Source: a virus. Taken from it: DNA of 51,979 bases. Shown here in pieces: positions 8,438 through 17,109 of the stretch (position 1 is the stretch's first letter; each line of letters opens with the position of its first letter). Made by a program: the position numbers and the translations under genes. A model generated the notes under the pieces. It did no database searches and was not told the DNA's origin. It saw nothing but the letters and a program-made list of their open reading frames with translations. The DNA is taken from positions 1-51,979 of IMG/VR virus record IMGVR_UViG_3300007734_000722; one strand, written 5' to 3'.

Positions 8438-9265
8438 TTAGAATGTACCTTCACGACCAGTCTGGAATGCTGTTCGTCCAACAGCAATGTTTCCAGATGA
8501 TGCATCAGTACCACCATTTGCTGGAGCTGAAAGCGTCCAACGAACAGCAGTAAACTTTGCGTAATTTTGAAGTGGAACACTAAGAACTACGCTGTTGACA
8601 TCGTTATAAACAACAGTGCTAACGACTGCGGTCGTACCGGCTCCAACTGATGTCACTACACCTAACTGGTCATGCACTTTCAACCTAGCTGCATCAGCCA
8701 AGTTTACACAAGTAGCACTTGTTAAGTTAGTTAATAAACCACCACCACGAGTCGCGGAGAATGTAATTGCGCCAGTACTTGTGTTGATGCCTGCAACGTA
8801 ATACGTAACACCAGCGGTTACAGCACCACCAGCAGCAGTAACATATGTGATAGGAATTGCATATTGTGCTGGAGCAGACCAAATTGTCTGAGCCAATACG
8901 TTACCAGCTCCTAATGTAAATCCAGATGTATTAGATCCATGAACAGCCATTGTAATAGTGCTGCTAAATGGAATTAACGTAGTCTGAATTGGTGCAACTA
9001 CATATAGTGGATTAAGAATTTGACCACGCACATAGTCATTAGCATCAACTGTTCCCGACATATCATTGTCTAAAACAGTATTAGCAGTGCCTAATGTAAG
9101 CAATCCACCATAGTTAAGTTCGTTACTAGATGCAATAGGTACACCAGACGAACCATTCGAGTTTAAGTTTACTGATGGAGAGTTAGCTACTAAAACAACC
9201 TTTAGTACGTTAGATCCACCTGTACCTACGCCTGTATATCCAAATGTAAGTTTAGCGTCGCGCAT
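8438..9265 (-). CDS. Capsid-associated (cement/decoration-like) protein (275 aa)
   Basis: Immediately downstream of the major capsid gene (12 nt gap), a usual place for a decoration or cement protein. The N-terminal half is beta-rich (LTFGYTGVGTGGSNVLKVVL). Residues about 130-190 carry a module with AVTAGVTYYVAGINTSTGAI then FSATRGGG, which also appears in the adaptor at 6859-7788. The C-terminus has KFTAVRWTLSAPANGGTDAS. Function is inferred from position and fold pattern; it could instead be a minor tail protein. Confidence 0.5.
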   Translation of the reverse strand: MRDAKLTFGYTGVGTGGSNVLKVVLVANSPSVNLNSNGSSGVPIASSNELNYGGLLTLGTANTVLDNDMSGTVDANDYVRGQILNPLYVVAPIQTTLIPFSSTITMAVHGSNTSGFTLGAGNVLAQTIWSAPAQYAIPITYVTAAGGAVTAGVTYYVAGINTSTGAITFSATRGGGLLTNLTSATCVNLADAARLKVHDQLGVVTSVGAGTTAVVSTVVYNDVNSVVLSVPLQNYAKFTAVRWTLSAPANGGTDASSGNIAVGRTAFQTGREGTF

Positions 9266-9277
9266 ATCATTACCTCC

Positions 9278-10291
9278 TTAGTTGGTAGCCACACGTAAAC
9301 GTGCAATGGAGCGTGTGTTAGGCATCCAGAGACCCATACCCCAGTCGAATAGAACGTTATGCATAATGCCGTTTTCTTTCGACTTGCCTAAATACTCAGG
9401 CTTGAATGGACCAGACTGCCAACCCTGTACGTAACCAGTACCGTAACGGACAGCATAAATATCAGCAAAGTTAGCAGGGGAACTAATTACTGGAGTAGTA
9501 CCGTCAACCTTGCGTCCAACAGTACGGATCTTTGCACCCTTGAACGTATCGACATTTCGGTCAAATGCGTCCTTGTTAGCATCAAAACCAGTGCCAGATC
9601 CAAGTGCACGAATGACAAACTCAAAGCGACGCTTTGTTTCTTCATTCATGTACAACACAATACCAGTCCCATCAGGTGCGTTTAAGTTATCAAACATTTC
9701 CTGAAGAGCAGACATACATCCATTAGCTTCAAGGGCGTTGTATGAAGAAGTAGTATCAAGAGATGCAAGTGTAGATGCTGGCTGAACAAGACAGTCAGCT
9801 GGAATATCAAATGCAGCACGGTTTTCTAAACGGTATTTAAGACCGGGGAAACAATCAGCGCTGTTTGTACCACTAGTAGATGAAGGGTCGTTATTAATGA
9901 ATTTATCATTAAAATCGTAAGCAAAACCTTCTAAGAAGATCTTGATCTGTGCTTCTACAGGGTCAATGATATTGTTTGGCTGATCAAGCAAACGAGAGTC
10001 AACCGTAATCTTGTTACGGATGAGATACATCTGCTCTTCGTACGACTTTGGTTTACCCTTAACCGAGTTAGGTTCACCGTTAATGGTAGACCACGTCGGC
10101 ATTGGGATTGTGCCAGCTTCGTTCGTGTAACGAACACCAACTTGCCGTAAGGAAGGCGATGTGTAAAAAGGGATGTCCTTGATTGCGTTCCATGTCTGGT
10201 GCAAAGACATGGTGATTTCTTTTACAAGAGGATCATTTGAAAGGACAGCTTGGTCTGCGAGTGTAAGTGCACCATTGAAATCAATAGCCAT
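9278..10291 (-). CDS. Major capsid protein, HK97-like
   Basis: 337 residues, typical for HK97-fold capsid proteins lacking a delta domain. N-terminal arm MAIDFNGALTLADQAVL; the YEEQMYLIRNKITVDSRLLD and AYDFNDKFINNDPS segments match the spine helix and following loop of this family. The C-terminal GWQSGPFKPEYLG and LFDWGMGLWMPNTRSIARLR resemble the last strands of the P domain. It lies directly after the scaffold gene and before the cement-like gene. A strong ribosome site (AGGAG) precedes the ATG. No prohead protease gene is seen nearby. Confidence 0.85.
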   Translation of the reverse strand: MAIDFNGALTLADQAVLSNDPLVKEITMSLHQTWNAIKDIPFYTSPSLRQVGVRYTNEAGTIPMPTWSTINGEPNSVKGKPKSYEEQMYLIRNKITVDSRLLDQPNNIIDPVEAQIKIFLEGFAYDFNDKFINNDPSSTSGTNSADCFPGLKYRLENRAAFDIPADCLVQPASTLASLDTTSSYNALEANGCMSALQEMFDNLNAPDGTGIVLYMNEETKRRFEFVIRALGSGTGFDANKDAFDRNVDTFKGAKIRTVGRKVDGTTPVISSPANFADIYAVRYGTGYVQGWQSGPFKPEYLGKSKENGIMHNVLFDWGMGLWMPNTRSIARLRVATN

Positions 10292-10300
10292 TTCCTACTC

Positions 10301-11161
10301 CTACCGGATACCTAGTAATCGAGTGATACCAGACAATCGGTTCTGTGGGTTATTTTGCTGGGGTGGAACCATAGCATTTGCTGAGTCTCCACTACCAATT
10401 GGTGTTGGTGTGTTCTGTTGGTTGGATACCATGTCCACTAATTGGGGAACAAGTGATTCAACCAGTCCAGTAACTTGACGATGTACAGCAGCTGCTGCAT
10501 CCATTGGGTTCATACCTTGCTGGATTAAACTGTCCATTACATCTTGTGCGCGTGATGCATATGGAAACTGTTGCAGTGCCTGTTCACGTTGTTGCGAGAC
10601 CATATAGGAGTTCATCTGACTAACTACTTGGTCATAACGATACTTCTGGATCTCGGATTCAGCTTGTACACGAGCTAATTCTGGGTCCATGTAGTTATTG
10701 TTAACTTCATTTTGCCATCGCTCGCGAATTTGAGATTCTAAAGCTTGCTCTTGCTGTTGCTTGTATGCTTGTTGCACATCAGCAGCAGATTGAAAGCCAC
10801 TTTCCTCAAATTGCTTAATAACATCAGCCCATTTAGAGTACGCTTCCTGCGCATTTCTAAGCTGTTTTGCTTCATCGTTTACTTCTTTGAAGCGTTCGTA
10901 TGGTACATTTCCCGGTGTTTTTTCCGGTAATGCACTATCCAGTAAATGCTTTTTAACTCGTTCCTGCATGGAACTCTGATCAAAAACACTATCTGTTGTT
11001 TGTTGTGAAACGTCATTGCTGGATGTGGAACTGTTTAACGCCATGTCTCCACTATCGTTAGGACCGGCGGAATCTCTAACGAAATCAATTAACGCACCAC
11101 CTACATTGCCCGGTGCCGCTGCTGGCGAATCAGCGGTTCGTGTCACCATCTCTTCGGACAT
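10301..11161 (-). CDS. Scaffolding protein (286 aa)
   Basis: Highly charged, Gln-rich, predicted helical/coiled coil protein between portal and capsid, the usual place for a scaffold. Residues about 80-100 contain VPYERFKEVNDEAKQLR, a motif common near the start of the coiled coil in phage scaffolds. A Gln-rich helix (about 125-200) follows, and the tail NNPQNRLSGITRLLGIR is basic and could bind capsid. The ATG at 11161 is preferred to the GTG at 11167, given an AAAGG element ten bases before it. Confidence 0.8.
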   Translation of the reverse strand: MSEEMVTRTADSPAAAPGNVGGALIDFVRDSAGPNDSGDMALNSSTSSNDVSQQTTDSVFDQSSMQERVKKHLLDSALPEKTPGNVPYERFKEVNDEAKQLRNAQEAYSKWADVIKQFEESGFQSAADVQQAYKQQQEQALESQIRERWQNEVNNNYMDPELARVQAESEIQKYRYDQVVSQMNSYMVSQQREQALQQFPYASRAQDVMDSLIQQGMNPMDAAAAVHRQVTGLVESLVPQLVDMVSNQQNTPTPIGSGDSANAMVPPQQNNPQNRLSGITRLLGIR

Positions 11162-11182
11162 ATTCACTATACCTTTACTTTT

Positions 11183-13480
11183 TTAAAACATGCCAACATT
11201 TGTTGGCGGTTGCTCACCCAATTGTGGCAACATTGATTGGGATTGCATTGGCTGTTGCATCATAGATGGCTGTGGCATCTGCTGTTGCGGTGGCATTCCT
11301 CCCATGTCCATTGACGGCATCATCTGCTCTTTGCCAAGTTCCGTCATTGCATAATCTTCATTTTGCTGTGCGTCAATGCCAGCCTTAGCAGCTGCTAGTG
11401 ATATATCTGCTTCCAACTTAGCTTGTATAACAGCTTGCTGTTTTTGGATTTCAATCTGAGCCTTCATTTGCTCAACTTCAGGATTAAACTGCTCTTGTTT
11501 TGATTGAGCTTCCATAGCTGCTTGCTGTTGCATCATTTGTGCTTGCTGCTCTTGCATAGCTTGCATTTTTTGCGCTTGCTGATCAAGGTGTTGATATATT
11601 CTAGATGCATTTGGAATGTTAGCTAATTCAATAAACAAACGGTTTGTTTCAGGATCCATCGGATCTCCAAATACACCCATCTGTCTTAGAGCTGCCAGCT
11701 TCTGTAGCTTTTGGTCTGGACTATCATCCATAGACGAACCGGGGATGTATACAATCCTATATTGGCCACCAGATCGCAATGCATCAAACCGCATTACTCC
11801 CTGTCGGATCTGATCCTGTGGAAGCATCTTGCCTTGAATATTTCCAACAAATGGAACAATGGCAAATTGCTCAATCAAAGCAACCTCCCATTCTTTTATC
11901 TTGGAAGCACTAATCTCAATATCAGCACGGACAAACGAGTGTTGTGTGTTATCAGAGCGTTGCAGCAATCGAACAGATTCTGCAGGTGTGCCAGCACTGG
12001 CTTGACCTTGACTAACGTCGTGTAGGCCAGCAACATCCATCATGTCTTTTTCTAACATTTGCAACAACGGAAACAAATCTGATCCAATACCCGGAGCACG
12101 TTGAATATTTGGCGGATGTGCCCCACGCTTGTAGTTGATTCGTCGGTAAATACGATTCTTGTCATCAATACTGTCACCAGTATTGTCGTACGCATCAGCC
12201 CCTACACCACTAAGGTTTTCAACAAGGATGTAGTCTTTCTGATTTTCAAACTGCTCAATTAAACGAGAGTACACACGATTGTATGTTAACTGCAGTGAGC
12301 ATAAATCCCATCCAAGGCTATACCCATAAGGAGTTCCGCTACGTGGCTGCCATCGCAATGGAATAAACGGAAACGTGTCCTTCTTCTTATATGGCCATGG
12401 ACCAGCGTATAACAAACAACTGTTCGTACTGACAATATAACGACCGCTAGGATACAAAGCGGTAGGTTTTTCCCAATACTCATACACAACAGCAGCTTGT
12501 TTTTTTGTGTCAGTATTTCCTAAGTTAGCAGGTGAGGGAGGAACCCACCCACGACCGTTGCCATTAGTGCCATCTAAATATGTATCTACATATCCAGCAT
12601 TAGTACCGGTTTGCCCGTCAGGCTTAACCAACTTACCTTGCTCACCATACTTATCAATGAACCATGACAATGGTTTAACCATTGCATGTATCATCCATCG
12701 AATGTCAGCATCACGCTTTGCCGTTGGATCAAAGTAAACATCAAACGCTGGTAGGATTTGCTCAACAATGTCTCCAACACGCATCGATGTGTGACCAATA
12801 ATTTCGGAACCAGTTGCATCCATTTGAGGAACAATCTGTTCGTGGCTCGCATCCCAAAAGATTTTTAGGAATGATGTTCCACATACACATGCCCAGCGCA
12901 CTCGTTCTTTAGTTTGTGTTTCTCGGTCAAACTTCCGGTTGTAGTGATTGATGATGTAATTGGCCTCATCAGACGCCATTAAATCAACTGGATTATTACT
13001 AATTGGAACTGCGCTTGAATCCGGTGCACACTGCGTCAATTTACCAACCACGCCGTCAATTAGTGGACGCATCTTATTAACTGTCATGTACCTATTTGGT
13101 TCATGCTCATTCTGTAGCGTTTCTAAATTACGTGCTTGGCTATTAATTCTAAACCATTGACGACCTTCAAAAAAGGACGTTGCCATTACCCACTCAAGTT
13201 CCATTTCTTGGCGTGAGCGATAGGCTAAATCAAACTGTTGTTTAATAAACCCCGTTAATTTCTTTGCTTCATCAGGTTGATCTTTAGGAATGACGCGCCA
13301 ATCCTTAGATGTTAAGTCGATATTTAAATTGTCTTTGTTTTCTTTTGCTGGATTGCCGAGTTGAAAACTACCGGGTGTACCAACAGCAGACGGCTTCTCG
13401 AAAGCTGACATCTTTGGCTGTTGCCCCATGACTGATTTAGTTAATGCACTTCGCATTAAATTATTTATATCAATCGACAT
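11183..13480 (-). CDS. Portal protein, P22-like (765 aa)
   Basis: The frame reaches a GTG at 13492, but ATG 13480 (MSIDINNLMRSALTKSVMG) follows GGTGG by eight bases and is chosen. The core (residues about 100-560) has features of long podovirus portals: WVMATSFFEGRQWFRIN, VNKMRPLIDGVVGK, RVRWACVCGTSFLKIFWD and PFIPLRWQPRSGTPYG. The C-terminal 150 residues are Gln/Met-rich coiled coil (MQEQQAQMMQQQAAMEAQ), matching the barrel of P22-type portals that projects into the capsid. The portal forms the dodecameric DNA channel. It sits between terminase and scaffold as in most tailed phages. Confidence 0.9.
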   Translation of the reverse strand: MSIDINNLMRSALTKSVMGQQPKMSAFEKPSAVGTPGSFQLGNPAKENKDNLNIDLTSKDWRVIPKDQPDEAKKLTGFIKQQFDLAYRSRQEMELEWVMATSFFEGRQWFRINSQARNLETLQNEHEPNRYMTVNKMRPLIDGVVGKLTQCAPDSSAVPISNNPVDLMASDEANYIINHYNRKFDRETQTKERVRWACVCGTSFLKIFWDASHEQIVPQMDATGSEIIGHTSMRVGDIVEQILPAFDVYFDPTAKRDADIRWMIHAMVKPLSWFIDKYGEQGKLVKPDGQTGTNAGYVDTYLDGTNGNGRGWVPPSPANLGNTDTKKQAAVVYEYWEKPTALYPSGRYIVSTNSCLLYAGPWPYKKKDTFPFIPLRWQPRSGTPYGYSLGWDLCSLQLTYNRVYSRLIEQFENQKDYILVENLSGVGADAYDNTGDSIDDKNRIYRRINYKRGAHPPNIQRAPGIGSDLFPLLQMLEKDMMDVAGLHDVSQGQASAGTPAESVRLLQRSDNTQHSFVRADIEISASKIKEWEVALIEQFAIVPFVGNIQGKMLPQDQIRQGVMRFDALRSGGQYRIVYIPGSSMDDSPDQKLQKLAALRQMGVFGDPMDPETNRLFIELANIPNASRIYQHLDQQAQKMQAMQEQQAQMMQQQAAMEAQSKQEQFNPEVEQMKAQIEIQKQQAVIQAKLEADISLAAAKAGIDAQQNEDYAMTELGKEQMMPSMDMGGMPPQQQMPQPSMMQQPMQSQSMLPQLGEQPPTNVGMF

Positions 13481-13482
13481 CG

Positions 13483-13635
13483 TTAAATCCACCTTTCATT
13501 AGAGACAACGCGCTGTACTAGTAATCGTTCTTCCTTGATTTGTTGCAAATGGTTGACTATGCCGTACATAAATATTGTTTGTGCAATAAAACACAGCATC
13601 ACGATAACAGCACATGTAATTAAAAACACAGTCAT
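13483..13635 (-). CDS. 50-aa single-span membrane protein between terL and portal
   Basis: A short frame between the terminase stop and the portal start. ATG 13635 overlaps the terminase stop as ATGA, and its TAA (13485-13483) ends 2 nt before the portal ATG. The peptide is MTVFLITCAVIVMLCFIAQT, then IFMYGIVNHLQQIKEERLLV and a short charged tail ending NERWI. Residues 3-26 form one transmembrane helix, followed by an amphipathic charged helix. Exact fit between two genes with no spare bases argues for a real gene. A spanin-like or packaging-associated role is possible but unsupported. Confidence 0.65.
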   Translation of the reverse strand: MTVFLITCAVIVMLCFIAQTIFMYGIVNHLQQIKEERLLVQRVVSNERWI

Positions 13636-15377
13636 AGCCAACGTTTTTCTTCTTTCTTTTTCATCCAGCTTGGAATGTACTTTTCATTCATTGGGATTTT
13701 ATCCTCTAACTCAGGACATTTAACTGGATACTCTCGCCACATAACGCCATACCGAAAACTATCAATGGCGTGATCGTTTTTTGTTCCACTGTCAATATCC
13801 TCTGGATCACGTGGGTGTGACATAGTTACTGAAAGTTGTTTAATTAAATTTGGACACGCACCTCGTACAATTTGAAGTTTAGGTTTTGGTTCGCCGTTGA
13901 CTACATCAGTTGCACTAATCCATTCTTTAACTCGTCTCCATCCAGCTTTTCTATCTTTAACAGCACGTACTGCTGGCAAACCACGTTCCCACCAAACTTC
14001 TACCGGATATTCGCCAATGCGTTCCTCGGATTTCATTGGAGGGAATGTATTTGCCCAGTCAAATGCAATCGCTTCCAACTTTGTATTCCACACACCATCT
14101 CGTACTTTTGTATTTGCTGGTGATGCTAACTGTTTATGCTCAAGTAGTTCTAAACATTTTTCAGCTTGCTTACTACTCACTAAACCCGCTTCATACATTT
14201 CGCCAATGACATATACATTTTCTCTATCGTCACTTGCATATAGTAAAAAACACGCAGGTGCGCCAGTACCAAAGTCATGACTAGCCCACATTCTCCACCA
14301 TGGTTGTACTTCTACATGATCAACTACATGCCAAGGTTTACCATCAGAGTTGTATTCTCTAAATTCTGGGAAGAATAAACCACCTACTCCAACTTCATGT
14401 TGGCACTCACGCAAAAACGATAAAAGCCCATAAGTGTCGATTTCATGCTGACAAACATCTATTGTTTTATGTTCCCACGTTGGTGTGCCAGCCGTAATCT
14501 TGTAACCTAATCGTCCATCTTCACGTTCATATGTCGTGTATTCGAGGTCTTGGACAGCAGGAACAATAGGAGACTGTATGCGGTCTTGTAGCATATCTAA
14601 GTCACCGCTAAGCACTTGTGACATTACTGAGTTGGCATGGATTCTATTCTGAACAAATACAACGGCACAATCAGTGCTTTTAGCTGGAAGAATTGTCTGT
14701 GTAATAGTTCTAATCTTTTTATCAACACCATTGACTGAATCGTCTAGTTCGTCAATGTCGTCGAGAATAATCATGTCAGGACGTAGGTGATCCAGTTTAA
14801 CACCACGTGCACCAGTATCTAAACCAAAAGCTAATACGTTAAACCCATTTGCTGTGCGTAGCTTGGATGCACTCCATCCTTTAGAAAACCCATACTTGTT
14901 TACTGCACGTTCAATACCACAACGTTCCATTGCAGTCGCAATATCTTGTACGTGTCTATCTGCCATGTCTTGTGTAGCACAAACATATACTGCAAAACGT
15001 CTTGTTGCCTTAACCGCTAATCTACTAACAACTAGTTCCATAGTAGTGGACTTACCTCCACCACGGAACCAGCACTCAATCAGAGCAGGGCAAAACTTGC
15101 CGGGCGTTATATTTTCTGCCCATTGCCATGCACGATGATGGTGTTCTCCGAGCGTTGATGATGCTGAATGAGGAGCATATACGCGCAACCAATCCTCGTA
15201 TGACATGTCATGACCTGGCAATGCAGTAGCAAGACCACTGTCAAAATCACCTAATTCAATTGCGGTGTCAATTTCTTCTTGCAGTGCTTCAAGTAAAGCA
15301 ACCGCCAATGGCTTTGTAGGACGAACAAACTTTTTAAATGCGCGAGGTGTCGCTCGTGATGATGCCTGATTCTTCAT
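13632..15377 (-). CDS. terL: Terminase large subunit
   Basis: 581 residues. The ATPase Walker A is GGGKST at residues 106-111 and Walker B is DMIILDDIDE at 201-210. The RNase-H-like nuclease part has WASHDFG near 366-370, AIAFDWANTFPP further on, and KNDHAIDSFRYG near 545, supplying the acidic metal ligands. It cuts concatemers and drives DNA into the prohead through the portal. Its start lies 44 nt inside the small-subunit gene; the ribosome site for ATG 15377 is weak, so translation is probably coupled. It is followed at once by a 50-aa membrane protein and the portal. Confidence 0.92.
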   Translation of the reverse strand: MKNQASSRATPRAFKKFVRPTKPLAVALLEALQEEIDTAIELGDFDSGLATALPGHDMSYEDWLRVYAPHSASSTLGEHHHRAWQWAENITPGKFCPALIECWFRGGGKSTTMELVVSRLAVKATRRFAVYVCATQDMADRHVQDIATAMERCGIERAVNKYGFSKGWSASKLRTANGFNVLAFGLDTGARGVKLDHLRPDMIILDDIDELDDSVNGVDKKIRTITQTILPAKSTDCAVVFVQNRIHANSVMSQVLSGDLDMLQDRIQSPIVPAVQDLEYTTYEREDGRLGYKITAGTPTWEHKTIDVCQHEIDTYGLLSFLRECQHEVGVGGLFFPEFREYNSDGKPWHVVDHVEVQPWWRMWASHDFGTGAPACFLLYASDDRENVYVIGEMYEAGLVSSKQAEKCLELLEHKQLASPANTKVRDGVWNTKLEAIAFDWANTFPPMKSEERIGEYPVEVWWERGLPAVRAVKDRKAGWRRVKEWISATDVVNGEPKPKLQIVRGACPNLIKQLSVTMSHPRDPEDIDSGTKNDHAIDSFRYGVMWREYPVKCPELEDKIPMNEKYIPSWMKKKEEKRWL

Positions 15378-16086
15378 TTACTATTTCTGCGTCCTGTATG
15401 TCTTCGTGTTGATATTGGCGTAATAATCTACCAAATCCAGTTTTGATTGCTTCTAATTGACCAGCGTCCCTAACAGTGTCTTTCACGACTTTTAATATCT
15501 GCATAGCCAAACTATATGCTTGATCAACTTCGAGTGTATATGCTTTAGTGTGAAGCATTCTGGCTTCAGCCTCTACAATGTCTGTACGCTTTTCAATTAA
15601 CTCAACAACGTCTTGACTGGCACGATATACATCGATTCCTTCATCAACCATTTTCCCTAATGATTTAAACGCTTGATCAAACTCATCTGTGCCTAAAGTT
15701 GCTTTACATAAATACATTTGATCTTTGATTTGCTGATAATGATCAACAGAAATACCATGACTAGCAGCTTCAGCTCGTTGATCCATCAATGCCGTTAAGT
15801 AAGCTGCATCATCTTTTAAGCTGAATAACTCTGGGTCTTCTCGTAATTCTTCTATCCTCTGCAATAATTTTGGCGCAACGGAAGCAAATCTACGACGTTG
15901 CTTAGACCATAATCCAGTTTTAAATGCAGGACTATCGGGACCGATCAATGCTTTACCGCCATGATGTTTGCAGTAGTCTCTTCCTTTAATTGCAACATTA
16001 TTGCATGGTTCTCCTGTTGCATTGTGAGATGAACATAATTTAACTTTGCTGCCATTTGGCATAGTCCTTACATGTTCTTCCGTCAT
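15334..16086 (-). CDS. terS: Probable terminase small subunit with Cys/His N-terminal motif
   Basis: Residues about 18-60 contain CSSHNATGEPCNN and DYCKHHGGKALIGPDSPAFK, a C-C-C-H-HGG zinc-binding type segment found at the N-terminus of many phage small terminase or terminase-associated proteins. The rest is helical (FASVAPKLLQRIEELREDPE, a long middle helix with DIVEAEARMLHTKAY, and LEAIKTGFGRLLRQYQHED), as expected for DNA recognition and oligomerisation. It directly precedes and overlaps terL. Assignment rests on the motif and position; no pac or cos site is recognised. Confidence 0.65.
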   Translation of the reverse strand: MTEEHVRTMPNGSKVKLCSSHNATGEPCNNVAIKGRDYCKHHGGKALIGPDSPAFKTGLWSKQRRRFASVAPKLLQRIEELREDPELFSLKDDAAYLTALMDQRAEAASHGISVDHYQQIKDQMYLCKATLGTDEFDQAFKSLGKMVDEGIDVYRASQDVVELIEKRTDIVEAEARMLHTKAYTLEVDQAYSLAMQILKVVKDTVRDAGQLEAIKTGFGRLLRQYQHEDIQDAEIVNEESGIITSDTSRI

Positions 16087-17108
16087 TGCGAATTACGCAT
16101 TTCGTTTGCGGATGGCATTCTAAATGACATTGGTGGTGGAGCATTTGTTCCTTTGTATGGTTTACCGGCAGATGGCAATGGCTTTTGTATTGCCTTTGTC
16201 CATTCAGGTACAGCTACATCTAATCTGCCCATGTCAGCCATAAACTTTAAAATGGATTTGCCTTGTGGTGATGCTAACGCCTCAAACATTTTCTGTTGAT
16301 TAGCCTGAGCGCTGTTTACTGCTCCAGCATTGCGTTTCTGCAATGGCGACATAGGTTTTGTATTGTCAATTCGGACCCGTCCATCGTCTGTTATTTTAGT
16401 TGGAGGCACGTTTTTTGGATCTGCTGCTTTCATTAATTGTAGTAGCAGTTCATTATCACCAAGGTAATAATCACCAGTTTCGGAAGGATCCATTAATGAT
16501 TTAAAACCATCTTTTACATAATAAGAATCTCCTATGCCTGATTTAGCTGCTTTAGTTAATAACTCTGTAAGATAAGGAATCTTGTCAAATTTAGTTTTTC
16601 CAGATGAATCTGGTTGAGTCATATACTCGTTAAATTTATTCACGCCACTACTAAGCAACGGGTCTGTAATAACATTTACCCATCCTTCTAACTTACTAGC
16701 AGCAACTTTTCCAGCTGGTGTATTTCCGCCTAAGCGTTGTATTAATAATGATTGCAATGCGTCTTTTATAGCGTTTGATGCAGCCATTGTTGCATTAGTC
16801 CCAACAACATTTGTTCGTGTTTGAGGGTCCACGTCAGGCGTTAATGTACGTGCTATCTGTAATGCAGGTTCGTAATACATTGGCACTTCTTGACCAATTC
16901 TGCCAAGGACTTTACCAGCACCACCACGTTGTGTTAATGCTAGTGCTCCTGCGTCAATACCAAGTCGTGCACGTAAATCATTACTATACACAGACTGTAG
17001 GTGTCGTCCAATAGCTTTGGCTGGCGTACGACCCATTCGTTCCGCTGTTTTGGCTTTTTCCGTTTTAGGACCGAGGCCAATCAGTTTTTCGTTTAATACT
17101 TGTGGCAT
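16083..17108 (-). CDS. Candidate internal virion protein (341 aa)
   Basis: Not recognised. A basic protein starting MPQVLNEKLIGLGPKTEKAK, with Gly/Ala-rich and helical stretches (GNTPAGKVAASKLEGWVNVI, YLTELLTKAAKSGIGDSYYV) and a Pro-rich end. It overlaps the small terminase gene by 4 nt and follows the 1408-aa gene after 1 nt, so it is cotranscribed with the tagged internal-protein cluster. It lacks the glycine-zipper tag of its upstream neighbours. Internal or ejected virion protein is the best guess from context. Confidence 0.6.
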   Translation of the reverse strand: MPQVLNEKLIGLGPKTEKAKTAERMGRTPAKAIGRHLQSVYSNDLRARLGIDAGALALTQRGGAGKVLGRIGQEVPMYYEPALQIARTLTPDVDPQTRTNVVGTNATMAASNAIKDALQSLLIQRLGGNTPAGKVAASKLEGWVNVITDPLLSSGVNKFNEYMTQPDSSGKTKFDKIPYLTELLTKAAKSGIGDSYYVKDGFKSLMDPSETGDYYLGDNELLLQLMKAADPKNVPPTKITDDGRVRIDNTKPMSPLQKRNAGAVNSAQANQQKMFEALASPQGKSILKFMADMGRLDVAVPEWTKAIQKPLPSAGKPYKGTNAPPPMSFRMPSANEMRNSQ

Positions 17109-17109
17109 A

